Shown: in pieces, positions 23,934 to 32,113 of the stretch
Layout: every line of letters starts with the position of its first letter
Position numbering within the stretch: position 1 is the stretch's first letter
Assembly: GCA_964500205.1 (NCBI GenBank)
Contig: CAZCNS010000006.1
Span: forward strand, 1 to 64,000
Origin: UBA10329 sp964500205
Lineage (GTDB): Bacteria > Bacteroidota > Bacteroidia > UBA10329
Length of the DNA: 64,000 nt
Direction: 5' to 3'
Translations under genes and position numbers: made by a program
Notes under the pieces: generated by a model
Told to the model about the DNA's origin: nothing
The model's input: only the letters and a program-made list of their open reading frames with translations
The model's database searches: none

Positions 23934-25211
23934 ATGGACAAAGGACTGAACATCCCCGTGCTCGACATACCCCGTGTGGTCATCGTGGGGGGCGGTTTTG
24001 CAGGGCTCAAGCTGGCTAAAGGCATCAGCAGCGACCACTACCAGACCGTGCTGGTAGATCGCAACAACTACCATACCTTCCAGCCGCTGATGTATCAGGT
24101 GGCCACATCGGGCCTCGAACCCGATTCCATCGCCTATCCCTTGCGTAAGGTGCTGCAATGGAAGAGGCGTTTCCACTTCCGCATGGCCGAGGTGCTGCGA
24201 GTAGATGAGCACAGCAAGGCCCTGCACACCTCCATAGGCGACATCGGCTATGACATCCTCGTAATCGCCACAGGGGCCGATTCCAACTTCTTCGGCATGG
24301 ACAACGTGCAGCGCCACAGCATGCCCATGAAGAATCTGGTCGAATCGCTCAACCTGCGGAGCCACATTCTCCAGAACTTCGAGAAGGCCCTCAACACCGT
24401 GGACCTCTCGGAACAGGAGGCGCTCATGAGTTTCGTCATTGTGGGCGGTGGGCCCACGGGGGTTGAGCTGGCAGGGGCGCTCTCTGAGCTCAAGAAGCAG
24501 GTGCTGCCGGCCGATTATCCCGACCTCGACATCCGGAAAATGCAGATACACCTCATCGAGGCCGCGCCTCGGCTGCTGGCCGCCATGAGTCCTGCATCAT
24601 CCCTGAAGACCGAGAAGTTCCTCAAGCAGATGGATGTCAATGTCTGGCTGGGCGTGCAGGTGAAGGACTATGACGGCCACACGGTCCACACCTCTGGGCG
24701 CAGTTTCAACAGCCGCACACTCATCTGGGCGGCCGGGGTGCGCGGATGCCCCGTGGAGGGCCTGCAGGCTGCCATGGCCCGGGGTAACCGTGTAATCACG
24801 GACAGCTACAACCGCGTGCAAGGCAAGGCGGATGTCTATTGCATCGGGGATGTGGCCTGCGTGCAGACCGAGCAGCAGCCCGATGGGCACCCCATGCTGG
24901 CATCGGTGGCCGGACAGCAGGGCGCACAGCTTGCGCACAACCTCAACCGGGTCGCCAAGGGCAGGGAGATGAGGCCCTTCAACTATCAGGACCGCGGCAC
25001 CATGGCCACCGTAGGCCGCAACCTGGCCGTGGTGGACCTGCCCTACATCAGTTTTGCAGGCATACTCGCATGGTTCACCTGGATGTTCGTACACCTCATG
25101 CTACTGGTCGATTTCCGAAGCAGGCTGGTGGTCTTTGTGAACTGGGCATGGAGCTACGTCAACTACGACAAGGGCACCCGCCTCATCGTCCGTTCACGGC
25201 AGCGCGAATGA
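23934..25211 (+). CDS. ndh: Type II NADH dehydrogenase (NDH-2)
   Basis: A 425-residue flavoprotein from ATG 23934 (MDKGLNIPVLDIPRVVIVGG). Two dinucleotide-binding folds are present: VVIVGGGFAGLKLA (FAD) and SFVIVGGGPTGVELAGAL (NADH), with the FAD-linked VYCIGDVACV segment late. The C-terminus is amphipathic and membrane-associated (AWFTWMFVHLMLLVDFR). It oxidises NADH and reduces quinone without pumping protons. The longer frame from 23802 spans a terminator and lacks family similarity. ACCTTTG just upstream (23922-23928) is a possible -7 element. Confidence 0.93.
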   Translation: MDKGLNIPVLDIPRVVIVGGGFAGLKLAKGISSDHYQTVLVDRNNYHTFQPLMYQVATSGLEPDSIAYPLRKVLQWKRRFHFRMAEVLRVDEHSKALHTSIGDIGYDILVIATGADSNFFGMDNVQRHSMPMKNLVESLNLRSHILQNFEKALNTVDLSEQEALMSFVIVGGGPTGVELAGALSELKKQVLPADYPDLDIRKMQIHLIEAAPRLLAAMSPASSLKTEKFLKQMDVNVWLGVQVKDYDGHTVHTSGRSFNSRTLIWAAGVRGCPVEGLQAAMARGNRVITDSYNRVQGKADVYCIGDVACVQTEQQPDGHPMLASVAGQQGAQLAHNLNRVAKGREMRPFNYQDRGTMATVGRNLAVVDLPYISFAGILAWFTWMFVHLMLLVDFRSRLVVFVNWAWSYVNYDKGTRLIVRSRQRE

Positions 25212-25306
25212 GCCTGCACAAGCGCAGGGTAGCGTAGAGAACGGTCTGTCTGGAAACCATCTGAAGAAAAAAACACGTACGGGCCATTGTGGCAATGATT
25301 CGACCG

Positions 25307-25323
25307 TATGTTTGGCGCCAAAC
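25307..25323 (+). promoter_or_regulatory. Promoter -7 element overlapping a 14-bp palindrome
   Basis: TATGTTTG (25307-25314) fits the Bacteroidota -7 consensus TAnnTTTG. The perfect palindrome GTTTGGCGCCAAAC (25310-25323) overlaps it and ends 8 bases before the first precursor start codon, so a repressor binding there would block transcription. A TTG at 25287-25289 could be the -33 element. Predicted from sequence only. Confidence 0.5.
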
Positions 25324-25331
25324 AAACACTC

Positions 25332-25460
25332 ATGAAAGCCAGAAAGAACTACACCCGTCCCGCCATTCAAAAGACTGTTATTGACAAGGAGACTTCCTTG
25401 GTCATGGGGAGTCCCTTAGTATCTGTAAGTCCTGCAGGTCTGCTCAAGTGGCTCAAGTGA
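25332..25460 (+). CDS. Small peptide precursor, copy 1
   Basis: A 42-residue peptide: MKARKNYTRPAIQKTVIDKE, then TSLVMGSPLVSVSPAGLLKWLK. The N-terminal half is conserved among three tandem genes and one broken copy, while the C-terminal part varies only in copy 3: the leader/core pattern of a ribosomally made peptide. The leader contains Y-x-x-P-x-(I/V/L), the motif that lasso-peptide RRE proteins recognise in their leaders. The C-terminal part is rich in Ser, Pro and hydrophobics with a basic end (GLLKWLK). It is too short for most gene finders. The gene is 8 bases from a palindrome and ends 41 bases before copy 2. Confidence 0.85.
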   Translation: MKARKNYTRPAIQKTVIDKETSLVMGSPLVSVSPAGLLKWLK

Positions 25461-25501
25461 TTTTTGAACCTTTGTAATCAACAGCGCAGTTAATCAAAAC
25501 G

Positions 25502-25630
25502 ATGAAAATCAAGAAAACGTACGCACGTCCCTCAGTTGGAAAGACAACTATAGATAAGGAGATATCCATGGTCATGATGAGCCCTCTGGTATCTGTAAGT
25601 CCAGCAGGTCTACTCAAGTGGCTGAAGTGA
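25502..25630 (+). CDS. Small peptide precursor, copy 2
   Basis: A 42-residue peptide: MKIKKTYARPSVGKTTIDKE, then ISMVMMSPLVSVSPAGLLKWLK. The last 16 residues are identical to copy 1, while the leader differs at several places but keeps YxRPx(I/V), TxIDKE and S-VM-S. The DNA after the stop codon (TTTTTAAACCGTTGG) resembles that after copy 1 (TTTTTGAACCTTTG), showing that the duplicated unit includes the spacer. Transcribed with the other two precursors. Confidence 0.85.
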   Translation: MKIKKTYARPSVGKTTIDKEISMVMMSPLVSVSPAGLLKWLK

Positions 25631-25671
25631 TTTTTAAACCGTTGGGAACAATGGTCCAGATGAACAACATG

Positions 25672-25800
25672 ATGAAAAGCAAGAAGAACTACACCCGCCC
25701 CGCGTTGGACAAGACCGTCATAGACCGTGAGATCTCATTGGTCATGCTAAGCGTCAGTGTCACTCCACCTGCGTTCAAACTGTTCCGGTTCCTTCGCTAA
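25672..25800 (+). CDS. Small peptide precursor, copy 3 with divergent core
   Basis: From ATG 25672, again exactly 42 residues: MKSKKNYTRPALDKTVIDRE, then ISLVMLSVSVTPPAFKLFRFLR. The leader is close to copies 1 and 2, but the C-terminal half differs (SVSVTPPAFKLFRFLR) and keeps only Ser, Pro, hydrophobics and basic ends. This contrast (constant leader, diverging core) is typical of a modified-peptide family. Longer in-frame starts at 25618 or 25669 are rejected because the family length is 42. A terminator follows 26 bases later. Confidence 0.85.
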   Translation: MKSKKNYTRPALDKTVIDREISLVMLSVSVTPPAFKLFRFLR

Positions 25801-25825
25801 TCTGGCACTGGTTCGCATCTCAATC

Positions 25826-25850
25826 AAAGCAGTCGATGACTGCTTTTTTT
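25826..25850 (+). terminator. Intrinsic terminator between precursors and peptidase
   Basis: Perfect 9-bp stem AAAGCAGTC / GACTGCTTT with a three-base loop GAT, followed by T-tract (to 25850). It lies after the third precursor and before the peptidase start at 25867. It would end most transcripts after the precursors, with readthrough feeding the enzyme genes, a common way to make substrate in excess of enzyme. Confidence 0.9.
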
Positions 25851-25866
25851 GTTGCCCAAAGAAGCT

Positions 25867-26913
25867 ATGAGACGTACGTGGGTCATCTTGCTTTTGTCCG
25901 TGGCCCTGGTGCTGTCGGTGCTCTATCCACCGCGCAGCATACTAAGCAGGATGCATGGCAAGGTGCTGGCCGCCTTGGAGCAGCGTTGGGTACAGGAGGC
26001 TGCCCCGCCCAGCCCCGAAAGACTGGATGCGGAGCAGCCATGGTTGGTTCCTGCAAACAGCTCCAAGCTGCTGCAGTACCTCACCTTGAGGCGCAAACGT
26101 TTCCCCTACGTGGGCGCTGGCACCATAGACCCCGGCCTACGAGCGAGGACCCTCGCCCTGATGGAGCAGTGGCCAGATGAGTTGCAGGCGTACATGCGGC
26201 ATCACGTCAGCGAGGTGCTGATTGTGAGCAACTTCGGGGCTTCGGGCTACGTCCTCTCCGTGGACAGCCAACGCTTCGTCATTCTGATAGACGAGTCAGT
26301 GATCGGAATGACGCCCAACCATTGGTTCCGTATGAAGGAAGGGACCATCGTCAACACCGAGGCCACCGGCCACACGCTGTTGCATCGCATAGAGCATGAT
26401 TCCGCAGATGTGCCCGAACGCCTGCTGGAAGGCATTCTCATTCATGAACTGGCCCACTGCATCGGATTCAGCGAGGGGCACACCACCGATGCGAAAGGAA
26501 GGGTAGAGGGGCTGCCTCGTGAGCTGAGCATCTTCGATGGCGTGTTCAGCTGGCCTGATGCCCGCTTGGCCCTGCGGCCTGAGTTCCGTGAGCGTTTTCC
26601 GCAGCTCAGGTATTATGGCAGACAGCCGTCCATGCCTGTCGCAGCATACAGTGCATTGCTCAGTGCCTTGTACACATCGGAGTTCCCCACGCTCTACGCC
26701 ACCGTGTCAGACCTTGAGTTCTTTGCAGAATATCTATACACCTTCATCCACTGCGTAGAGCAGGGCCGACCCCTCGACTACGTGGTGGCACATGGCACCG
26801 ATACGGTGGCCAATGTGTCCTCACCCATCACCCACAGGCGCAACGCACACCGCGTGTTTCTCATGGAAAAGGTGATGAGAGACCTGAGGGGTAAATTCGA
26901 CCTTGAAAACTGA
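25867..26913 (+). CDS. Membrane-anchored HExxH metallopeptidase-like protein
   Basis: From ATG 25867 a 348-residue protein with an N-terminal signal-anchor (residues ~3-20) and a zincin-like active site HELAHCIGFSEGH (residues 193-205) that supplies two zinc-binding His and the Glu general base; the third ligand is probably the His at the end or a distal Glu. It is probably extracytoplasmic. No family can be named from memory. In this operon a role in cutting leader from core, or in processing the export product, is the simplest inference. The stop codon overlaps the ATG of the next gene by one base (TGATG). Confidence 0.72.
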   Translation: MRRTWVILLLSVALVLSVLYPPRSILSRMHGKVLAALEQRWVQEAAPPSPERLDAEQPWLVPANSSKLLQYLTLRRKRFPYVGAGTIDPGLRARTLALMEQWPDELQAYMRHHVSEVLIVSNFGASGYVLSVDSQRFVILIDESVIGMTPNHWFRMKEGTIVNTEATGHTLLHRIEHDSADVPERLLEGILIHELAHCIGFSEGHTTDAKGRVEGLPRELSIFDGVFSWPDARLALRPEFRERFPQLRYYGRQPSMPVAAYSALLSALYTSEFPTLYATVSDLEFFAEYLYTFIHCVEQGRPLDYVVAHGTDTVANVSSPITHRRNAHRVFLMEKVMRDLRGKFDLEN

Positions 26914-27200
26914 TGACGATGACAGACATAAGAGCAATGGCCGAGGCCAAGGACAGATTCGCGGCCCGCAAGGTTGGCACAGAGCTGGTACTCGTGCCCC
27001 TGAAGAACAGCGTTGCCGAGATGGAGGAGATGTTCACCCTCAATGAGGTGGGCAGCGTCATCTGGGAGCACATCTCCACCGATGCAACAGAGCAGACACT
27101 GGTCAATGCCATCGTGGATGAGTTCGACATAGACCGCGAGACCGCTCTTGCCGACCTACAGGAGTTCATGACGGCCCTTGCCGCACACATCCGTCTCTGA
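26913..27200 (+). CDS. PqqD-like peptide recognition protein (RRE)
   Basis: A 95-residue PqqD-family protein. The pattern EELVLVPLKNSVAEMEEMFTL-like strand (LVLVPLKN), NEVGSVIWEHI and helical TEQTLVNAIVDEFDIDRETALADLQEFM match the winged-helix RRE that binds leader peptides in PQQ, lasso peptide and other systems. Resembles the PqqD-like member of the HPr-related kinase system of Haft (HPr-rel-A, TIGR04353-type). Start at 26913 (or 26919). It is the natural partner for the YxxP leaders. Overlap with peptidase by 1 base; 3 bases to the kinase. Confidence 0.85.
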   Translation: MTMTDIRAMAEAKDRFAARKVGTELVLVPLKNSVAEMEEMFTLNEVGSVIWEHISTDATEQTLVNAIVDEFDIDRETALADLQEFMTALAAHIRL

Positions 27201-27203
27201 GCC

Positions 27204-28088
27204 ATGGCAAGAGCAGATTTCCATCTGTGCATAGCAGATTTCATCATCCATGTTCGCAATGCCTCGCACCTGCCTATGATGCTGGAGGAGGGTTACACGT
27301 CCTTTCTTGTGGATGAGAGCGAGGCTCAAATGACTGTGCATGCCTACGCAGGTATCCCGGAAGAGGCATCAGGCCCTGCCAAGTTGGTCTATACCGCAGA
27401 GCAGGAGGGCAGTGACCTTTGGCGCATCGAGCTGGAAGACGGCCGCTATCGGTTCACCGTGTTCGACCAGGAAAATCCTTCAACGGTAAATCAGGTGGCC
27501 TACACGGACGGGGATTTTTCCCGTTGGGACATCCACTGCCGCATTTTGGAGCAGGAAGGTGAGCAGGGCATCTGTCCGTTGCTGTATCCCATGGGGCCGC
27601 TGCTCATGTACCATCTCACTGTTTGCCATGACGCGCTCATGGTGCATGGTTCGGCTGTTTGGGATGGTGAGAGAGGCCGCCTCTTCAGCGGATTCTCCGG
27701 TGTGGGCAAGAGCACCATGGCCCGCATCTGGCAAGAGCACGGGGCCACGGTGATCAATGACGACCGTCTCATCATCCGAAGAGTGGAAGACGGATACATG
27801 GTGTACAATACCCCCATGTTCTATCCTGATGCACCGAGGAGGGCACCGCTGCATGCCATTTTCCTGCCGTACCATAGCCCCAAGAACCAGATTGTCCTGT
27901 TGGCAGGGGCCGAGGCTGCGTCCATGGTTTCCGCCTACTGCATTCAGCATGGCTACCATCGAGGCCATGTGGAGCATCGGCTGGATGTGGTGGGAAGGTT
28001 GTGCGAGGTCTTACCCGTACACCACATCGGTGTGGTGCCCGATGCCGATATCATAAGCTTCATCCGCGATAATGAGCACTGCGATTGA
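27204..28088 (+). CDS. HprK-like serine kinase
   Basis: A 294-residue protein whose C-terminal part is an HPr-kinase-like fold: VHGSA (147-151), Walker A GFSGVGKST (163-171) and the NDDR motif (185-188) common to HprK-related kinases that phosphorylate lasso peptide Ser residues or act in the HPr-related-A system. The N-terminal half is the HprK-like lobe lacking a clear known motif. No HPr gene is nearby, so HPr is an unlikely substrate. The proposed target is a Ser of the nearby precursors (inference). It overlaps the next gene by 17 bases. Confidence 0.85.
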   Translation: MARADFHLCIADFIIHVRNASHLPMMLEEGYTSFLVDESEAQMTVHAYAGIPEEASGPAKLVYTAEQEGSDLWRIELEDGRYRFTVFDQENPSTVNQVAYTDGDFSRWDIHCRILEQEGEQGICPLLYPMGPLLMYHLTVCHDALMVHGSAVWDGERGRLFSGFSGVGKSTMARIWQEHGATVINDDRLIIRRVEDGYMVYNTPMFYPDAPRRAPLHAIFLPYHSPKNQIVLLAGAEAASMVSAYCIQHGYHRGHVEHRLDVVGRLCEVLPVHHIGVVPDADIISFIRDNEHCD

Positions 28089-28566
28089 AGCTGTCCTCAA
28101 CGATGACAGGCTCCGGTCTGTGGGCTGGCAGCTACTTCAGGACGGACAGCCCGTAAGGATGCGCATGGGTGGTTACAGCATGTTCCCCTTGATGCTGCCC
28201 GGTGATGTGGGTGTCATCTCAAAAGTACCGTCAGAAGATATTCGGAGAGGGGAGGTGGTGGTCTTTGACCGGGGCGACAAGTGGATAGCCCACCGCTTGG
28301 TCGGCATCCAAGAATCGGGCGCAGACGTTGTATTCATCACCCAAGGTGACAGCATACCCTTTCCCGATGCACCCTTCGGCCACGATGCTTTGAGGGGCGT
28401 GATACGTTCTGTGTCAAGATGTCAGCGCACATTCGACCCAAGGGAGGGGTTTTGGGTGCGGGCTGTGATGCATGCCGGGGCAATGGCCCGGCCTCTGGCA
28501 AGGGGCTTAGTGCGTGCCTACGGACTTGCCAAAGCCATTGTCAGACGGCTGAAGCGGCTTATTTGA
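28072..28566 (+). CDS. S24/S26 signal-peptidase-like protein with Ser/His dyad
   Basis: A 164-residue peptidase of the S24/S26 fold. Ser36 lies in GGYSMFPLM, the signature of the family; the partner base is His74 in WIAHRLVGI, as in SipW/ER-type signal peptidases, rather than the usual Lys. Also LPGDVGVISKV and VFITQGDS. A hydrophobic helix in the C-terminal 35 residues is poor, so it may act on the membrane surface or in the cytoplasm. It could be the leader peptidase. It ends in the middle of the convergent nucleotidyltransferase gene (8 bases overlap). Confidence 0.85.
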   Translation: MSTAIEAVLNDDRLRSVGWQLLQDGQPVRMRMGGYSMFPLMLPGDVGVISKVPSEDIRRGEVVVFDRGDKWIAHRLVGIQESGADVVFITQGDSIPFPDAPFGHDALRGVIRSVSRCQRTFDPREGFWVRAVMHAGAMARPLARGLVRAYGLAKAIVRRLKRLI

Positions 28567-29776
28567 GTCGGTGCTTCACGGCATTGCTCGCCACACGGAC
28601 GGTTTTACCCAACAGACCGAGCAGATGTGCCGTGCGTAAGAGAACGAGCGGCCCGGTGCCATGTCTCTGTTGCAGAAAGTCTTTCTCAGGGAAGAGATAA
28701 TCCCTCAGGAACAGTAGTTTCCCTATGGTTCCTTCTTCCTTCCTGAAACTCGTCACCCGACCCTTCAATGCCATTTGCTGGCGGTCGCCAAGGCTGAGCG
28801 CACCATCTTTGAAGAACCTCACGAAGGTGTGTGCCACCTCGCTCCGCTTTGACTGCGACAAGCATTGGGTCACAGCTTCCGGTATGGTGCATCCCCAGAA
28901 TGTATTGCATAGGTGAAGCACCTCGGCCACCTGCTGCTCGGCCGAATACTCCTTCGCATGCTGCAAGAGTGCAACCCAGTCAAGCGGTCTGTGCAGGGCA
29001 ATGAACTCCCTGATGTCACAGAATGACACGATCTTCAGTTCGGTACTCATGAGGTGTTTGTGCAGGTGCAGGCAGAGGTGCAGGAGCATGTCCATAGGGT
29101 CGAGCTCCCGGATGTCACTGGATGAGAGTACCCCTGCCGAAGAACGCTGCCAGAAGTCCTCGATCCGAACGGCTGGGCTCGTCCCTGCACGATGAATATG
29201 GACGTGCATCTCGGCTACAGTGCCCCCTTTGATGAGCTTGTAGGGGTGATAGGTGCCAAAGCGTTCCTCAAAATGGGCCGAGTGATGTTTTATGCGATGT
29301 ACGGTCCATCCGTGCGCAGATGCTGCTGCTACGCAACGTTCCAGCTCCTCTTGCCTTACCAGAAGGTCGAGGTCGCTCAAATGGCGCACACCGATGTCTC
29401 CGTACACTTTTTCCGCGAGGTATATTCCCTTGAGGGGGGTGATGCGGATGCCCTCCGCCTCCCAGATGTTGCAGAGCGACTGGAGGTCTGAATAGAGCAG
29501 GACGTTGCGTGCTAGCACCGCATTGTACGAGCGATGCAGATGGGCCTTAATGTCATCAGGTATGCTCCCATGAGGCAGCGATGCCAGACCTCGGTGCAAC
29601 AAAGGACTGAGGTGGGCTGCATCGGCCCGTTGGACGAAATGCTGCCAATCCTGTACCTGCTCAGCCAGGTTTGCCCAACGCACGGCATCCTCAGCGCCAT
29701 GGCTCATGGTGCTTGCCTCCAGCAGCAACTGTTCTGTGACGTCCGGTATGTAAGTAGAGAATTGCAAAGTGCTCAA
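28559..29776 (-). CDS. Nucleotidyltransferase family protein (NTP_transf_5)
   Basis: A 405-residue protein with the nucleotidyltransferase fold used by a family linked to lasso peptide and exopolysaccharide clusters. The metal-binding Asp residues are D135 and D137 in SDLDLLV after PLKGIYLAEKVYGDIGVRHL; the segment TVAEMHVHIH, a possible third acid or His, follows. It might add a nucleotide to a peptide or sugar. It faces the kinase/S26 gene and is co-linear with two glycosyltransferases downstream on its strand. Overlap of 4 bases with the next upstream (29773) gene suggests one operon. Confidence 0.8.
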   Translation of the reverse strand: MSTLQFSTYIPDVTEQLLLEASTMSHGAEDAVRWANLAEQVQDWQHFVQRADAAHLSPLLHRGLASLPHGSIPDDIKAHLHRSYNAVLARNVLLYSDLQSLCNIWEAEGIRITPLKGIYLAEKVYGDIGVRHLSDLDLLVRQEELERCVAAASAHGWTVHRIKHHSAHFEERFGTYHPYKLIKGGTVAEMHVHIHRAGTSPAVRIEDFWQRSSAGVLSSSDIRELDPMDMLLHLCLHLHKHLMSTELKIVSFCDIREFIALHRPLDWVALLQHAKEYSAEQQVAEVLHLCNTFWGCTIPEAVTQCLSQSKRSEVAHTFVRFFKDGALSLGDRQQMALKGRVTSFRKEEGTIGKLLFLRDYLFPEKDFLQQRHGTGPLVLLRTAHLLGLLGKTVRVASNAVKHRLK

Positions 29777-30912
29777 TGGTTGGAAGGGAACAGCAGTTGA
29801 AGAAGTTTCTCTGCCGTTGATCTATTGGAGAACTGGTCAAGCAGCACCTGTTCACGCTTTTTGATGTCCCCATCTGTGAATGAGCGGTCAAAGAGGTCTT
29901 TCAAAGCATCGGTGTAGCGCCTGTCGCTATCCTCTACGCGGCAAAGCGGTTCGAGACCTGTATTCTCCACCATCGGGCCGTTGACCAAGCAATGTCGGCC
30001 CATGTAAAGCGCAGCCAGCAGCTTCAACTTGATGCCCGTGGACTGAAACGTTGGTAGCACATTGACCTGTGCATGGCGGATGAGATTGTGGATGGCCTCC
30101 GTGCTCTGGTTGATCCGCAGTTGTACGTGTGAGTGCTTGGCGGCCTCGGCACGAAGCTCGCGTGAGGGGCGGTTACCTGCGATGATGAGCGGGATATCAG
30201 TATTGGCGAAGATGTTGCGCACCAGATGCAGAGCGGCCTGATTGTTTTCACCGACTTCAAGGTTGCCGTGGTAGAGGCAGTACTCACCCTTCCCGGCTTG
30301 CGATTCCACCTCTCTGTTTGGATGAAAGGCGGTGATATGGTGCACGTTGGGATGTTGTGTCGCAAAGTGCTCTGCATCAGCTATCGAGATGGCTGCAACG
30401 CCCTGCGCATGCCGCAGTATCCGCTCAAACCTTCTCAGCTTGTCGGCCTCGTTGCTGAAATAATAACGCTTGAACGGGTTGCGCTCCACCTCGGCAAGTG
30501 CGCGATAGTAATCGTGCTCGATGTTGTGGGTGCGAACCACCATGTGTCGCCCTTTAAGCCGTGTATCGTTCAGAGGCATACAGGTGTGCAGCCCCTCGAA
30601 CAGGATTGGATGATTATCGCGCAGTAGACTGCTTATCAGTTCTTCTGACTGTCGTGTAACTGCTATGTACGGCTTCTTCATGAACAGCTGGCGCTGACCG
30701 GTGTGCCGTTTGTAGTAGTGAACGCTTTCGCAAATGGCCTCCAGTTCCTTTACCCTTGCTCGGCCATATTCAAAGCTGTGCAGGTGGATACGTACACCGC
30801 GTTCACTCAGCGAAAGGGCCTTGTAATAAACATCAATGACACCGCCATAGTTGGCCGGCCATGGGATGTCAAACGAGATGATGTGCAGATGCTGCGGAGT
30901 GATGTTTGGCAT
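29773..30912 (-). CDS. Glycosyltransferase (GT-B fold)
   Basis: From ATG 30912 the protein has 379 residues. GT-B pattern: HIISFDIPWPANYGGVIDVYY near the N-terminus, VVRTHNIEHDYYRALAEVER, FHPNREVE, YCLYHGNLEVGENN, LIIAGNRPSREL, HAQVNVLPTFQSTGIKLKLLAALYMGRHCLVNG. The donor is a nucleotide sugar; the acceptor may be an exopolysaccharide. An ATG at 30948 would overlap the next gene more deeply. It lies between the other glycosyltransferase gene and the nucleotidyltransferase, with overlaps, as one operon. Confidence 0.85.
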   Translation of the reverse strand: MPNITPQHLHIISFDIPWPANYGGVIDVYYKALSLSERGVRIHLHSFEYGRARVKELEAICESVHYYKRHTGQRQLFMKKPYIAVTRQSEELISSLLRDNHPILFEGLHTCMPLNDTRLKGRHMVVRTHNIEHDYYRALAEVERNPFKRYYFSNEADKLRRFERILRHAQGVAAISIADAEHFATQHPNVHHITAFHPNREVESQAGKGEYCLYHGNLEVGENNQAALHLVRNIFANTDIPLIIAGNRPSRELRAEAAKHSHVQLRINQSTEAIHNLIRHAQVNVLPTFQSTGIKLKLLAALYMGRHCLVNGPMVENTGLEPLCRVEDSDRRYTDALKDLFDRSFTDGDIKKREQVLLDQFSNRSTAEKLLQLLFPSNH

Positions 30913-30925
30913 GACGCCTTCTTGT

Positions 30926-32023
30926 TCAGTTCGATTGAAAAAGGCCAAGAACAGTATTTTCCAATATGGTCGATTCGCGCTGCCAGTTCAGTTGTTGCGC
31001 TGCAAGTTGGCAATTGCTTCGCCAATCGGTCTGTTTCTTCTGATCCAACATGGCTTGGAGTTGCTGCGCCAAAGCCTTCGGGTCACGATTGAATAGTATC
31101 TCACCGATGCTGTGTGTCTCTACCACCTCGCGCATAGCAGGCAGGTCAGAGCTCAGCACTGGTATGCCTGCGTGAATGTAGTCGAACAGCTTGTTGGGTA
31201 GAGCAAAACGGTAGTTCAGCCCCTTGTCCTCCTCCAGCGAGATACCAATACTGGCCGAGCGCGTGACGGTTTTCAGCTGCTCAAACGGCACTCTTCCGCG
31301 GAACTGAACCCGCTCAGTGACATGGAGTTCTTGAGCCAGCATTTTCATCTCCTCCAGCACATCACCCGACCCTACGATGGTCAGAACCGCCCCGTCCAAA
31401 TGCTGCATGGCGCGGATTGCGAGATCGATGCCCCGGCCCATATTCACCGCCCCCTGATAAAGGATGACGGGGGGATGGGCGGGCAGCACTGTTTCAAGTT
31501 CCTCCAGGACGGGTAGGTTCCTTACTACTCGGAACTGCACCCCGTATTTCCGTTGATAAGCCTCGGCAATGGCGGGACTCACTGTGAAAGCATGTTTTAG
31601 CCCAGGAACCAGCATCCGCTCTATACGACCCCAGATCGCCTTTGTGCGTGGCCTGCCGACCAGCTCGGGCACCTCGGTGAAGTATTCGTGGCTGTCATAC
31701 ACCAGCGCACAGCTCTTCGCTTTCGAGGCAAGGAAATTGGCTGGTAGCGTATCGAGGTCATTGGCCAGTAGCAGGTCGGCCCTGCGGATGAGCAGTTGCC
31801 AAAGCAGCGCGATGTTGAAGCTGGCATAGAATAGCGGACCACTGTCAAATGGAAGCAACAAGCGGTGGATGCGATAGGGACGATGTCCCACTTCAGGACT
31901 GCCCCTGAGCGAGCGGCCTATGAGCAGCACATCAAACCCCAGCCCCTGCAACATGAGGCAGTGGCGGTGGACCCGCTGGTCGCTGACCAGGTCGTTGATT
32001 ACAGAGACTATCGCCCGTTTCAA
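30926..32023 (-). CDS. Glycosyltransferase family 4-like protein
   Basis: A 365-residue GT4-like enzyme with the N-terminal domain pattern SVINDLVSDQRVHRHCLMLQGLGFDVLLIGR and the donor-binding part VILYQGAVNMGRGIDLAIRAM, LTIVGSGDVLEEMK, VQFRGRVPFEQL, GISLEEDKGLNYRFALPNKLFDYIHAGIPVL. It transfers a sugar, likely in surface polysaccharide or glycan assembly. The start of the next gene lies 13 bases downstream. It is the first gene of the minus-strand row GT4, GT-B, nucleotidyltransferase. Confidence 0.88.
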   Translation of the reverse strand: MKRAIVSVINDLVSDQRVHRHCLMLQGLGFDVLLIGRSLRGSPEVGHRPYRIHRLLLPFDSGPLFYASFNIALLWQLLIRRADLLLANDLDTLPANFLASKAKSCALVYDSHEYFTEVPELVGRPRTKAIWGRIERMLVPGLKHAFTVSPAIAEAYQRKYGVQFRVVRNLPVLEELETVLPAHPPVILYQGAVNMGRGIDLAIRAMQHLDGAVLTIVGSGDVLEEMKMLAQELHVTERVQFRGRVPFEQLKTVTRSASIGISLEEDKGLNYRFALPNKLFDYIHAGIPVLSSDLPAMREVVETHSIGEILFNRDPKALAQQLQAMLDQKKQTDWRSNCQLAAQQLNWQRESTILENTVLGLFQSN

Positions 32024-32113
32024 AGCGGCCTGTTTGACTTCGGTTGAGACAAGTGGTAAAGTCGGGCTATGGCAGATACAATGATTTATGCAATTCTACA
32101 AAATCGTGTTCGA

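Noticed and set aside
25307..29776. Calling the peptide cluster a lasso peptide operon
   Set aside because: The YxxP leader, PqqD-like and HprK-like parts fit, but no asparagine-synthase-like cyclase and no transglutaminase-like protease are in the window, and the cores have no Gly/Cys/Ala start with an acidic residue at position 7-9.
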